Shown: positions 17,508 to 27,110, numbered from the stretch's first letter. The stretch is DNA of 35,625 bases from Confluentibacter flavum (GCF_002843175.1 NZ_PJEO01000053.1:1-35625); one strand, 5' to 3'. Notes: generated by a model not told the origin, from the sequence alone. Program-made: numbers and translations.

Positions 17508-18815
17508 ATGCATTATTTACCTAACATATTATTTGCCATTGCGCTAATTATTGGTGCAGGTTATTTTGCGAAACATGTAAAAAAACTCATTCGTAATATA
17601 AAATTAGGTCATGATATTGATGTTAGTGATAACAAATCACAACGTTGGAAAAACATGGCGATGATTGCACTCGGGCAAACAAAAATGATGCATAGGCCTA
17701 TTGCTGGAATGTTGCATATTATTGTTTATGTAGGATTTATAATCATCAATATAGAAGTCTTAGAAATAATCATTGATGGTATATTCGGCACGCATCGTAT
17801 ATTCTCCGCAATAGGAAAACCATACGGGATTTTAATAGGTGCTTTTGAAATTTTAGCGGTTTTAGTATTTGTTTCCGTAATTATTTTTTGGATTAGAAGG
17901 AACATTATAAAATTGAAACGTTTCTGGAAATCAGAAATGACCACTTGGCCAAAAAGCGATGCCAATATCATTTTATATTTCGAAATGGTTTTAATGACCT
18001 TGTTCTTGGTTATGAATGCAACCGATGCTCCATTTCAAGATATGAATTCGGGTAATGTAATTAGCCAGTTTATAGCACCTTGGTTCGGTTCTCTATCAGA
18101 AAGCACTCTACATGTTATAGAACGAGCGGCATGGTGGATGCACATTTTGGGTATTTTGGTGTTTTTAAATTATTTGTACTTCTCAAAACATCTTCATATT
18201 TTATTGGCATTCCCCAATACGTATTATGGAAGTTTAAAACCACAAGGACAATTCGATAATTTAGAAGCGGTTACAAAAGAAGTTAGACTGATGATGGATC
18301 CCAATGTAGATCCATTTGCTGCGCCCGCCGAAGGCACAGAAACTGAGACACCGGCCAAGTTTGGCGCCAGCGATGTTCAGGATTTAAATTGGTTACAATT
18401 ATTAAATGCCTATACGTGTACCGAATGTGGACGTTGTACAAGTGAATGCCCCGCCAATCAAACAGGTAAAAAGTTGTCTCCAAGAAAAATCATGATGGAC
18501 ACCCGAGACCGTTTAGAGGAAGTGGGTAAAAATATAGATTTAAATAAAGGAACCTTTAAAGAAGACGGTAAGCAATTGTTGGACAATTATATAACTCAGG
18601 AGGAATTGTGGGCTTGTACATCATGTAATGCCTGTGTAGAGGCTTGTCCGGTAAGTATCAATCCGTTATCCATTATTATGGATATGCGTCGTTATTTAGT
18701 CATGGAACAGTCTGCTGCGCCAGTAGAACTAAATAGCATGATGACCAATATAGAGAATAATGGAGCGCCATGGCCATACAATCAAATGGACAGGCTAAAC
18801 TGGAAAAACGAATAA
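17508..18815 (+). CDS. Membrane-bound 4Fe-4S electron-transfer protein (HdrD/GlpC-like)
   Basis: The 435-residue protein has about five membrane helices in its N-terminal half (1-22, 65-90, 106-129, 152-171, 209-227). The helices carry conserved histidines (H62, H70, H203, H212) that could bind haem b. Two 4Fe-4S motifs follow: C304-C307-C310-C314 (CTECGRCTSECP) and C370-C373-C376-C380 (CTSCNACVEACP). It is the membrane/ferredoxin half of a heterodisulfide-reductase-like complex, and the CCG-domain partner starts 8 bp downstream. It probably passes electrons between quinones and an unidentified soluble substrate. Confidence 0.88.
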   Translation: MHYLPNILFAIALIIGAGYFAKHVKKLIRNIKLGHDIDVSDNKSQRWKNMAMIALGQTKMMHRPIAGMLHIIVYVGFIIINIEVLEIIIDGIFGTHRIFSAIGKPYGILIGAFEILAVLVFVSVIIFWIRRNIIKLKRFWKSEMTTWPKSDANIILYFEMVLMTLFLVMNATDAPFQDMNSGNVISQFIAPWFGSLSESTLHVIERAAWWMHILGILVFLNYLYFSKHLHILLAFPNTYYGSLKPQGQFDNLEAVTKEVRLMMDPNVDPFAAPAEGTETETPAKFGASDVQDLNWLQLLNAYTCTECGRCTSECPANQTGKKLSPRKIMMDTRDRLEEVGKNIDLNKGTFKEDGKQLLDNYITQEELWACTSCNACVEACPVSINPLSIIMDMRRYLVMEQSAAPVELNSMMTNIENNGAPWPYNQMDRLNWKNE

Positions 18816-18823
18816 TTTAACCC

Positions 18824-19615
18824 ATGAGCGAATTACTAAACGTGCCCACTATGGCAGAATTCATGGCTCAAGGCAAACAGCCCGAAGTATTATTTTGGGT
18901 CGGTTGCGCTGGTAGTTTTGATGACAGGGCAAAAAAAATAACCAAAGCCTTTGTTAAATTATTACATAAAGCCAAGGTTGAATTTGCCGTGTTGGGAACA
19001 GAAGAAAGTTGTACTGGCGACCCAGCAAAACGAGCTGGTAACGAATTTTTGTTTCAAATGCAAGCCGTAACCAATATTGAAGTGCTTAATGCTTATGAAG
19101 TTAAGAAAATAGTAACCGCTTGTCCTCATTGCTTCAACACCATAAAAAACGAATATCCAGGATTGGGCGGTAACTATGAAGTGATGCACCACACCCAATT
19201 TTTAAAAGCGTTGCTAGACGAAGGACGGTTAACGATTGAAGGTGGCCAATTTAAAGGAAAGCGCATTACTTTTCACGACCCATGTTATTTAGGCCGGGCC
19301 AATAATGTTTATGAAGCCCCACGCGACTTAATTAAAAAGCTTGAAGCCGAACTGGTTGAAATGAAAAACTGCAAACGCACGGGTTTATGTTGTGGAGCAG
19401 GAGGCGCGCAAATGTTTAAGGAACCTGAAAAGGGCAATAAAGACGTAAATGTGGAGCGAACAGAGCAAGCTTTAGAAGTAAAACCAGAAATCATAGCGGC
19501 AGGTTGTCCGTTTTGTAACACAATGATGACTGATGGTGTAAAGCACAAAGAAAAAGAGAGCGAAGTTGTCATTATGGATATCGCAGAACTTATTGCCAAT
19601 GCCCAAGATTTGTAA
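18824..19615 (+). CDS. CCG-domain Fe-S oxidoreductase subunit (HdrB/GlpC-like)
   Basis: The 263-residue cytoplasmic protein has two cysteine-rich CCG-type domains. The first has C28 (WVGCAG), C63 (ESCTGDPAKR) and C100/C103 (TACPHCFNT). The second has C154 (HDPCYLGR), C189-C190 (GLCCGAGGAQM) and C228/C231 (AGCPFCNTM). In heterodisulfide reductase these motifs hold the non-cubane 4Fe-4S active-site clusters. It follows the membrane Fe-S protein by 8 bp and presumably forms its catalytic partner. The electron acceptor or donor is unknown. Confidence 0.88.
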   Translation: MSELLNVPTMAEFMAQGKQPEVLFWVGCAGSFDDRAKKITKAFVKLLHKAKVEFAVLGTEESCTGDPAKRAGNEFLFQMQAVTNIEVLNAYEVKKIVTACPHCFNTIKNEYPGLGGNYEVMHHTQFLKALLDEGRLTIEGGQFKGKRITFHDPCYLGRANNVYEAPRDLIKKLEAELVEMKNCKRTGLCCGAGGAQMFKEPEKGNKDVNVERTEQALEVKPEIIAAGCPFCNTMMTDGVKHKEKESEVVIMDIAELIANAQDL

Positions 19616-19676
19616 GTTCGTTTATTACTCTTCTTGACAATCAAAAATCGTAAATCAAAAATCGTAAATCAAATCA

Positions 19677-20162
19677 ATGCTAGTAGATTTCAATATATTA
19701 CCAGAAGAATCAAGAGTTTGGATTTACCAAGCCAATCGTTCATTTAATGAAGAAGAGATTGAAGAAATTCAATCGAAGTTAGATGTTTTTATAGAAAATT
19801 GGACGGTACATGGCAGTGATTTGCAGGCAGGGTATCTTATTAAATATAAGCGGTTTATTATAATTGGCTTAAATCAAAACTTAAATAAAGCTTCAGGATG
19901 TTCTATTGATGCGTCTGTTTATTTTATTCAACAATTAGAAAAGGACTATCATGTGGATTTACTGGATAAAATGAATGTCTCTTATAAACAAGGCGATTTT
20001 ATAGCCTACAAAACGCTTCTTGATTTTAAAAAAATGGCAAAAGAAAAAGCCATTTCCAAAAACACCATTGTTTTTAATAATTTAGTGACCACTATTGCTG
20101 AATTTAACGAAAACTGGGAAGTGCCAGCAAGCGAAAGTTGGCACAGTAGATTTATTAAATAG
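19677..20162 (+). CDS. Conserved Flavobacteria protein of unknown function
   Basis: This 161-residue soluble protein begins LVDFNILPEESRVWIYQANRS. Homologues in related genomes often carry the label ABC transporter ATPase, but I see no Walker A, signature or Walker B motif here, so that name is not supported. It starts 61 bp after the CCG protein and is probably part of the same run. A tandem repeat of ATCAAAAATCGTAA lies just upstream. It contains one SxDxSVYF-type stretch (CSIDASVYFIQQLEKDY) of unknown meaning. Confidence 0.75.
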   Translation: MLVDFNILPEESRVWIYQANRSFNEEEIEEIQSKLDVFIENWTVHGSDLQAGYLIKYKRFIIIGLNQNLNKASGCSIDASVYFIQQLEKDYHVDLLDKMNVSYKQGDFIAYKTLLDFKKMAKEKAISKNTIVFNNLVTTIAEFNENWEVPASESWHSRFIK

Positions 20163-20254
20163 GTTATTTTGTCTCCTGTTTTTAAACCTAAAACTTTCAT
20201 ATATCAAATAGAATAATCAATTTTACGGCTTACAAAAAGTGTAAATATAAAATT

Positions 20255-21478
20255 ATGGCGAATGAAATTATTTTACTAAATATTTCAGGACAAGATAAAC
20301 CAGGCTTAACGTCTGCATTAACAGGTGTTTTGGCAGAATACGGGGCTAAAATATTAGATATTGGGCAAGCAAACATTCATGATACCTTATCTTTAGGTAT
20401 GTTATTTGAAATCCAAGCGGGAGAAGATTCAGCAGCCGTTTTAAAAGACTTGCTTTTTAAATCTTATGAGCTTGGCATCACTGCTAAGTTTACGCCCATT
20501 TCACTTGAGGATTATGAAAATTGGGTAGGCTTACAAGGCAAAAACCGATACATTATTACCATTTTAGGAGAAAAACTGGCGGCCACACAAATTTCTGAAG
20601 TTACAAAAGTCATTTCAGAAAAGAACTTAAATATAGATTCCATAATCCGGCTTACAGGTCGAATATCACTATTAAAAAAGGAGGATTATCCAAGAGCCTG
20701 TATCCAATTATCCATTCGAGGGGAAATTACAGATAAAACGGAGTTCACCGCTAAATTCATGCAAATTTCTAGGGAGTTAGATGTAGATATTGCGTTTCAA
20801 GAAGATAATATTTACAGACGAAACCGGCGCTTGGTTTGTTTCGATATGGACTCCACTTTAATACAGGCCGAAGTTATTGATAGATTGGCAGAATTGGCAG
20901 GGGTTGGTGATCAAGTAAAAGCCATTACGGAGGCGGCCATGCAAGGGGAGATAGATTTTAAGGAAAGTTTTATTAGGCGCATGCAACTTTTAAAAGGATT
21001 GAGCGAAGAAGTTCTTCATGATGTTGCGATTAATTTACCTTTAACTAAAGGAGCTAGAAGACTTATTGAAACATTAAAAACCTACGGATTTAAAACGGCT
21101 ATTTTATCAGGGGGGTTTACATACTTCGGTCATTATTTACAAAAGGAGTTAGGTATAGATTATGTTTATGCCAATGAACTGGAAATTAAAGACGGTTTGT
21201 TAACAGGCGGCTATGTTGGCGAAATTGTTGATGGCAACAAAAAAGCAGAATATCTTAAAGAAATCGCCCAAAAAGAAGGTTTACATATAAACCAGACCAT
21301 TGCTGTAGGGGATGGCGCTAACGATTTACCAATGCTAAACCTTGCTGGCTTAGGAATTGCATTTCATGCCAAACCAACAGTAAAAGATAATGCACAAAGT
21401 TCCATCTCTAGTATTGGGTTAGATGGTGTTTTATATTTGTTAGGGTATCACGACAGGCATATAGATTTAATTGAATAG
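20255..21478 (+). CDS. serB: Phosphoserine phosphatase with N-terminal ACT domains
   Basis: SerB hydrolyses O-phosphoserine to serine, the last step of serine synthesis, in the cytoplasm. The 407-residue protein has two ACT-type regulatory domains (about 5-80 and 98-180) before the HAD phosphatase domain. The HAD motifs are visible: D197 and D199 in FDMDSTLIQ, S285 in ILSGGFTYF, K330 region GNKKAEYL, and GDGANDLPM at 352-360. The ACT domains suggest serine feedback control. It starts 92 bp after the preceding gene and has its own leader. Confidence 0.93.
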   Translation: MANEIILLNISGQDKPGLTSALTGVLAEYGAKILDIGQANIHDTLSLGMLFEIQAGEDSAAVLKDLLFKSYELGITAKFTPISLEDYENWVGLQGKNRYIITILGEKLAATQISEVTKVISEKNLNIDSIIRLTGRISLLKKEDYPRACIQLSIRGEITDKTEFTAKFMQISRELDVDIAFQEDNIYRRNRRLVCFDMDSTLIQAEVIDRLAELAGVGDQVKAITEAAMQGEIDFKESFIRRMQLLKGLSEEVLHDVAINLPLTKGARRLIETLKTYGFKTAILSGGFTYFGHYLQKELGIDYVYANELEIKDGLLTGGYVGEIVDGNKKAEYLKEIAQKEGLHINQTIAVGDGANDLPMLNLAGLGIAFHAKPTVKDNAQSSISSIGLDGVLYLLGYHDRHIDLIE

Positions 21479-21616
21479 TTTATTACCACCAACATTTTGT
21501 TTACAAACTTGTTATAAATCTATCTTAAAGTCGTTTTATCTTCTTTTTAAAAGTCTTATTTTGGCATGGTTATTAGTATGTACTACTTACTATTAATGTG
21601 CTTAACAAATCCAACT

Positions 21617-24532
21617 ATGCGTCAAATCTCTTTATATATATTTTTTCTTTTTATAACCTATTCTATATCAGCACAAAAAGTTGAAAACCCATTATTGGCA
21701 AATGATTTTATAGCACAACAAAAATGGGTTGATAGTGTATATGCATCTATGTCACTTCATGAAAAAGTGGGGCAGTTGTTCATGGTCCAAGTCATGTCCA
21801 ATCAAGATGAGAAAATGAAGATCAAAATTATTGAATTGGTTCGTGATTATCATATAGGTGGCATTATTTATTCCTTAGGAGGCCCAGTAAGACAAGCCAA
21901 ATTAAATAACGAATTACAATCCATTTCAAAATTACCCATGCTTATAGGTATGGATGCCGAATGGGGTTTAAGTATGCGTTTAGATTCCACCTATGCGTTT
22001 CCTTGGAATATGACTTTGGGCGCCATAAAAGACAACAAACTTATAGAGCAAACAGGTAGGCAAATTGGTGAGCATAGTAAGCGCATAGGCGTACACTTTA
22101 ATTTTGCACCCGTGGTGGATATTAATACAAATCCGCTAAACCCAATTATTGGCAATCGCTCGTTTGGGGAAGATAAAGACAATGTAACCGAAAAAGCCTT
22201 GGCTTTTATGAAAGGGATGCAAAGTGCTGGTGTATTAGCCAATGCAAAGCATTTTCCGGGGCATGGGGATACCGACCAAGATTCACATAAAACATTGCCC
22301 ACTATAACTTTTGATGAGAAACGTATTGATTCCATAGAACTATACCCGTATAAAAAACTTTTTAAAGAAGGGCTTTCTAGTGTCATGGTTGCACATTTAA
22401 GCGTGCCAAGTTTAGAGCCAAGAGAAGGCTATCCATCTTCTTTATCGGAACACATAGTCACAGATATATTAAAGAACGATTTGGGTTTTCAAGGACTTAT
22501 TTTTACAGATGCGCTTACCATGAAAGGCGCTTCTAATTTCAATGAATCTGGTGAGATTGATTTAGCTGCATTTAAAGCGGGCAATGACGTCATGTTAATG
22601 TCTGAAAATGTCCCAATTGGTATTTCAAAACTTGTAGAGGCCTATAAGAATGGTGATTTTACAGAATCACGTTTAGAACATTCAGTTAAGAAAATATTAC
22701 AAGCAAAATTTAAAGTAGGACTGAATCATTATGAGCCAGTTGGCTTACATAATTTAAACGAAGATCTAAACCGAATTAAAGATGATGTTCTTTACGAAGA
22801 ACTTCTAGAAAACGCCATTACCATTGTTAAGAATGATACTGAATTATTGCCTTTTCGTCAGCTAGAAAACAAAACGATGGCTTATGTGAAATTGGGAGAC
22901 GATGATGGTTCTGTTTTTTTTAATGAATTAAAAAAATATACAAAGATTCACGAAATTGAATCTACAACAATTGATAGTTTGCTTGGCAAATTAAGTGGTT
23001 ATAACACTGTTATTGTCGGATTTCATAAATCGAATAGTACTCCTTGGAAAGATCATAAGTTTACGCCGGAAGAATTAGATTGGTTAAAACAAATCGCAAA
23101 ATCGTATACGGTTGTTTTAGATATTTTTACTAAACCTTATGCGCTTTTGGATGTAGATTCCATAGAAAACATTAAAAGCATTGTAGTAAGTTATCAAAAT
23201 AGCGTGATAGCCCAACAAAAATCTGCCCAACTCCTTTTTGGAGCCATTCCGTCAAAAGGGACTTTGCCAGTATCTATTGGAAGTTATTTTAAAGTAGGCG
23301 ATGGCATAATCAATAATAGTATTAATCGCTTGAGTTATACCATTCCTGAACGGGTTGGTATGAGTTCTGAAAAACTAAAAAAAGTAGATTCTATTGCTCA
23401 AATGGCGGTTGATATGAAAATGACCCCAGGCATTCAGCTTCTAATTGCTAGAAAGGGAAAAGTGATTTACAATAAAAATTTTGGTAAACATACCTATGAT
23501 GGCGATGAAAAAGTTGAATTTGATGATATTTACGATTTAGCCTCCTTAACAAAAATATTGGCAACATTACCTTTAGTCATGGAACTCGAAGAGCAGGGTC
23601 AAATTACATTAGATACAAAGCTTTCAGAAATTTTGCCTGAGTACAAAACCTCAAATAAAAATAATGTTACCATTAAAAGCATGCTGTCCCATTATGCTAG
23701 ATTAAGACCATGGGAACCCTTTTATTATCATACGTTGGATTCCACTAAGAAACCAAGTCCTAAATACTACAGGGATACTTTAAGTAAGGAATTTAATATT
23801 GAAGTGGCAAAGAATTTATTCTTACGTAGTGATTATCAGGATTCTATACAAGAAATAATTAAAGATTCAGAGCTTTTGGATAGACTTCAATACCGTTATA
23901 GTGATTTTCCTTATTTTATTTTAAAGAAATATATTGAGAACTATTACGACAGAACATTAGAACAGTTAACACAAGACCATTTTTATCAATCTTTAGGAGC
24001 TAATTATACCATGTATAATCCGTATTATAAAATTAGCAATACAAATATTGTACCCACAGAAGAGGATAATTATTATAGATACCAAAGAGTACAAGGGTAT
24101 GTGCATGATATGGGAGCAGCTATGCAAAATGGCATTGGTGGTCATGCAGGTGTTTTTAGTAATGCCAATGATGTTGCTAAAATTATGCAAATGTATTTGC
24201 AGAAAGGTTTTTATGGAGGCAAGCGCTATTTAAAACCAGAAACCATAGATAAGTTTAATACCACTTATTATATAGACAAGAAAAATAGACGTGGTGTAGG
24301 ATTTGATAAGCCGCAGTTAAATGGTGAAGGTTCAACCTGTGGTTGCGTTTCCATGAGTAGTTTTGGACATTCAGGGTTTACGGGAACTTATGCTTGGGCG
24401 GATCCCGAAAAAGAAATCGTGTATGTGTTTTTAGCAAATAGAACCTATCCAGTAGAAGGTGATAATTTACTATTAAAGAAAAATATTAGAACCGATATAC
24501 AAAGCTTTATTTATAAAGCTATAGAAGATTAA
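21617..24532 (+). CDS. Secreted GH3 beta-N-acetylglucosaminidase / serine hydrolase (beta-lactamase fold) fusion
   Basis: From ATG 21617 the protein has 971 residues and starts with a clean signal peptide MRQISLYIFFLFITYSISAQ. The frame is open from 21566, but that start would put 17 extra residues before the signal. The GH3 domain (about 35-380) has KHFPGHGDTDQDSH and the nucleophile Asp in LIFTDALTMKGA (about D298). An intermediate GH3 C-domain-like region follows. The C-terminal third (about 578-960) is a class C beta-lactamase/serine hydrolase fold with SLTK (Ser about 643, Lys about 646), YSDFPY and HSGFTGTYAW. It probably acts on peptidoglycan fragments in the periplasm. It lies upstream of bshA on the same strand. 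Confidence 0.9.
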   Translation: MRQISLYIFFLFITYSISAQKVENPLLANDFIAQQKWVDSVYASMSLHEKVGQLFMVQVMSNQDEKMKIKIIELVRDYHIGGIIYSLGGPVRQAKLNNELQSISKLPMLIGMDAEWGLSMRLDSTYAFPWNMTLGAIKDNKLIEQTGRQIGEHSKRIGVHFNFAPVVDINTNPLNPIIGNRSFGEDKDNVTEKALAFMKGMQSAGVLANAKHFPGHGDTDQDSHKTLPTITFDEKRIDSIELYPYKKLFKEGLSSVMVAHLSVPSLEPREGYPSSLSEHIVTDILKNDLGFQGLIFTDALTMKGASNFNESGEIDLAAFKAGNDVMLMSENVPIGISKLVEAYKNGDFTESRLEHSVKKILQAKFKVGLNHYEPVGLHNLNEDLNRIKDDVLYEELLENAITIVKNDTELLPFRQLENKTMAYVKLGDDDGSVFFNELKKYTKIHEIESTTIDSLLGKLSGYNTVIVGFHKSNSTPWKDHKFTPEELDWLKQIAKSYTVVLDIFTKPYALLDVDSIENIKSIVVSYQNSVIAQQKSAQLLFGAIPSKGTLPVSIGSYFKVGDGIINNSINRLSYTIPERVGMSSEKLKKVDSIAQMAVDMKMTPGIQLLIARKGKVIYNKNFGKHTYDGDEKVEFDDIYDLASLTKILATLPLVMELEEQGQITLDTKLSEILPEYKTSNKNNVTIKSMLSHYARLRPWEPFYYHTLDSTKKPSPKYYRDTLSKEFNIEVAKNLFLRSDYQDSIQEIIKDSELLDRLQYRYSDFPYFILKKYIENYYDRTLEQLTQDHFYQSLGANYTMYNPYYKISNTNIVPTEEDNYYRYQRVQGYVHDMGAAMQNGIGGHAGVFSNANDVAKIMQMYLQKGFYGGKRYLKPETIDKFNTTYYIDKKNRRGVGFDKPQLNGEGSTCGCVSMSSFGHSGFTGTYAWADPEKEIVYVFLANRTYPVEGDNLLLKKNIRTDIQSFIYKAIED

Positions 24533-24623
24533 ATAAAAAAAATGAAACATTCATAATTATAAGAATAAAATGATTAATTATGATGTTACATCTGAACATT
24601 AAAAAGCAAATAAGCATAAACAG

Positions 24624-25760
24624 ATGAAAATAGGTATTGTATGTTATCCAACATTTGGAGGTAGTGGTGTAGTAGCTACTGAGCTTGGTTTAGAGCTTTC
24701 TAAACGCGGACACGAAATTCATTTTATTACCTATAACCAACCTGTAAGGCTAGAGTTATTGAGCAATAATGTGCACTACCATGAGGTAAATGTACCAGAA
24801 TATCCGTTGTTTCATTATCAGCCTTACGAACTGGCTTTATCTAGCAAATTGGTAGATATGGTGAAACTTCATGGTATAGAATTATTACATGTACACTATG
24901 CCATTCCTCATGCCTACGCAGGTTATATGGCAAAGAAAATGCTGCAAGAAGAAGGCATTTATGTACCTATTGTTACTACATTACATGGCACAGATATTAC
25001 GCTTGTTGGTAGCCACCCATTTTATAAACCAGCAGTAACGTTTAGTATCAACAAATCAGATGCCGTAACGACCGTGTCACAAAGTTTAAAAGATGATACA
25101 CTAAGATTGTTCGATATAAAAAAGGACATTCACGTCGTACCAAATTTTATTGATTTAGATAAATACAATCACATGTTTACAGACTGTCAACGTGGTATGA
25201 TGGCTATGGATAATGAAAAAATAATTACACATATTAGCAACCTTAGAAAAGTAAAGCGTGTTCAGGATGTCATCACTATTTTTTATAATATTCAAAAACA
25301 AATGCCCGCTAAATTAATGTTGGTAGGAGAGGGACCTGAAAAAGAAAAGGTAGAAAGACAATGTAAACAATTAGGTATTTTTGATAAGGTGATTTTCTTT
25401 GGAAAAAGTAACGAAATTGATAAGATTTTATGTTTTAGTGATTTATTCATATTACCATCAGAAACCGAAAGCTTTGGTTTGGCTGCATTAGAGGCTATGG
25501 CATCAAGTGTACCCGTAATTTCAACCAATACAGGAGGTCTGCCCGAAGTAAACGAGCAAGGTTTTTCTGGTTTTTTAAGCAATGTTGGTGATGTGGACGA
25601 AATGACAAAGAATGCATTATATATTTTAAGTGATGCCACAAGATTAAAAACGTTTAAAAATAATGCCAGAAAGCAAGCTTTAATCTTCGATTTACACAAA
25701 ATTGTACCGAAATATGAATCTATTTATGAGGATACTTTAAAAAAGTGTTTGGCGTTATAG
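24624..25760 (+). CDS. bshA: N-acetyl-alpha-D-glucosaminyl L-malate synthase (bacillithiol synthesis)
   Basis: This GT4-family glycosyltransferase joins UDP-GlcNAc to L-malate, the first step of bacillithiol synthesis. The 378-residue protein has the BshA signature N-terminus KIGIVCYPTFGGSGVVATELG, then LLHVHYAIPHAYAG and TTLHGTDITLVGSHP. The retaining-GT EX7E-type motif is in LPSETESFGLAALEAMASSVPVIS. It is a full-length single-domain protein. The leader contains a short AT-rich palindrome (CATAATTA/TAATTATG, around 24550-24580) of unknown role. A strong terminator follows. The other bsh genes are not in this window. Confidence 0.94.
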   Translation: MKIGIVCYPTFGGSGVVATELGLELSKRGHEIHFITYNQPVRLELLSNNVHYHEVNVPEYPLFHYQPYELALSSKLVDMVKLHGIELLHVHYAIPHAYAGYMAKKMLQEEGIYVPIVTTLHGTDITLVGSHPFYKPAVTFSINKSDAVTTVSQSLKDDTLRLFDIKKDIHVVPNFIDLDKYNHMFTDCQRGMMAMDNEKIITHISNLRKVKRVQDVITIFYNIQKQMPAKLMLVGEGPEKEKVERQCKQLGIFDKVIFFGKSNEIDKILCFSDLFILPSETESFGLAALEAMASSVPVISTNTGGLPEVNEQGFSGFLSNVGDVDEMTKNALYILSDATRLKTFKNNARKQALIFDLHKIVPKYESIYEDTLKKCLAL

Positions 25761-25783
25761 AACAAATTAAGAATGCTGCTTAT

Positions 25784-25814
25784 TGTTTATGATTTTGATA
25801 AACAGTGTTTTTTT
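25784..25814 (+). terminator. Rho-independent terminator after bshA
   Basis: TGTTTAT (25784-25790) and ATAAACA (25798-25804) form a 7-bp stem with a 7-nt loop. GTG and seven T residues follow, ending at 25814. It ends transcription of the serB-GH3-bshA side just before the convergent VOC gene. Confidence 0.7.
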
Positions 25815-26310
25815 AATCATTTTCATTTAGCAAATCATTTAAATCTAATGGCTTTGTAAACATATCTATAGAGCCATCTGCTTTTCTGGGCCATGCTTCT
25901 TTAGGCCTATCCCAATAAAGCTCTACGCCATTTTTATCAGGATCATCTAAATACAACGCTTCAGAAACGCCATGATTTGCTGCGCCTGTTAATGGATAGT
26001 TATTATCCAAAAGCCTTTTAAATATGGTTGCTAGGTCCTTTCTTGTTGGATACAATATGGCAGTATGAAATAATCCAACAGATTGTTTTGGGGCAGGAGG
26101 TTGGTTTTTACTATGCCAAACATTTAAGCCAATGTGATGATGATAACCGCCAGCCGAAATAAAAACCGCATCAGGACCATATCTAGTAATGATTTCAAAA
26201 CCTAGTAAACCACAATAAAAGTCTAATGCACGATTTAAGTCAGCCACTTTCAAATGTACGTGTCCTATTCTAGTGTTTTCTGGTATTTTGTATGTATTAT
26301 AATTATCCAT
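25813..26310 (-). CDS. VOC family protein, extradiol dioxygenase (CatE)-like
   Basis: The 165-residue protein has the vicinal-oxygen-chelate fold. Likely metal ligands are H19 (HVHLKVADL), the His in VGLFHTAILYP, and the Glu in GVELYWDRP, a H-H-E set as in catechol 2,3-dioxygenases and some glyoxalases. It is about half the length of classical CatE proteins, which have two repeats, so the true reaction is uncertain. It is cytoplasmic and monocistronic, convergent with bshA and downstream of the beta-barrel gene. Confidence 0.8.
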   Translation of the reverse strand: MDNYNTYKIPENTRIGHVHLKVADLNRALDFYCGLLGFEIITRYGPDAVFISAGGYHHHIGLNVWHSKNQPPAPKQSVGLFHTAILYPTRKDLATIFKRLLDNNYPLTGAANHGVSEALYLDDPDKNGVELYWDRPKEAWPRKADGSIDMFTKPLDLNDLLNEND

Positions 26311-26335
26311 TCAATATGCTTTTCATCTTGTAAAT

Positions 26336-26343
26336 CAAATATA
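26336..26343 (-). promoter_or_regulatory. Putative -7 box of the VOC gene
   Basis: The minus strand reads TATATTTG, matching TAnnTTTG, about 26 nt before the start codon at 26310. No TTG was found at the usual -33 distance, so support is partial. Confidence 0.3.
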
Positions 26344-26350
26344 AGCATAA

Positions 26351-26376
26351 AAAAAGCGCCTTGATGGGCGCTTTTA
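26351..26376 (-). terminator. Terminator after the beta-barrel protein gene
   Basis: AGCGCC (26355-26360) and GGCGCT (26367-26372) pair perfectly around a 6-nt loop, with flanking A and T runs on both sides. On the minus strand a run of seven T follows the hairpin, so it should stop transcription from the gene ending at 26397. It could also work on the plus strand. Confidence 0.75.
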
Positions 26377-26396
26377 AAATATATAAGTTTTACTTA

Positions 26397-26888
26397 TTAG
26401 AATTGATAACGAATACCTAAGGCAATATCAAAATCTAAATCATCATTATTATATGAATCATTTCCAAAACCTAATTCTGGTCTAAAATCCAATGAAAGCA
26501 ATAATGGGATGTCAAAATTATATTCTATACCAATATCTCCAGCAAGGAAGAAAAAGGTGTCGCTGTATTCATTTCCATTTTGGTTATCAAAACTAAAAGA
26601 GCCTAATCCACCACCAGCACCAACATACCAATTAAAATTCCCTTCTAAAGGAAATACCCATTGGTACAAACCAGCAAGTTTGAAACCATCATAGTTTTTA
26701 CCATCTCTCCAGCCTAGATCCAATTCCAATCGGTTATTGTCACCTAGTGCGTGTTGGTATGATATTTCTGCACCAAAGCCATCACTATCTCCTAATCTTA
26801 AACCAAGAGCATTTTTTGAAATTTCTTGCGCATTTGATGAAAATGCAAAACCTAATAGTGTAATGGAAAATAAAAGTAATTTCTTCAT
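26397..26888 (-). CDS. Small secreted outer-membrane beta-barrel protein
   Basis: The 163-residue protein has a clear signal peptide (MKKLLLFSITLLGFAFSSNAQ). Repeated amphipathic strands follow (LELDLGWRDG, WYVGAGGGLGSFSF, LSLDFRPELGFG) and end in IALGIRYQF, the C-terminal aromatic expected for outer-membrane barrels. It probably forms an 8-stranded barrel. The function is unknown. It is monocistronic with a strong terminator, and a 222-bp AT-rich region lies upstream. Confidence 0.78.
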   Translation of the reverse strand: MKKLLLFSITLLGFAFSSNAQEISKNALGLRLGDSDGFGAEISYQHALGDNNRLELDLGWRDGKNYDGFKLAGLYQWVFPLEGNFNWYVGAGGGLGSFSFDNQNGNEYSDTFFFLAGDIGIEYNFDIPLLLSLDFRPELGFGNDSYNNDDLDFDIALGIRYQF

Positions 26889-27110
26889 AATTTAAGTGTT
26901 TATGTTTTTGAGTATATACGTTTGAAATAATAAAAAAGATTTGATTTTATTATTCGTTATACCATTGCAAAAATAATGCTAAAATTCAATTTAAGCATTA
27001 CAAATGTATATTATTATGCATGTTCACTACATTATGACTGTTTGACGATTTAATTAGCAAAAATACTAATGAGGCATTTTAAAAATGGAATAAATTAAAT
27101 GGAATGGTAT

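Noticed and set aside
19640-19676. Tandem ATCAAAAATCGTAA repeat as a regulatory site
   Set aside because: Two copies of a low-complexity 14-mer between probable operon genes; no palindrome or known motif.
19677-20162. ABC transporter ATPase identity for the 161-residue protein
   Set aside because: No Walker A, Walker B or ABC signature is present in the sequence.
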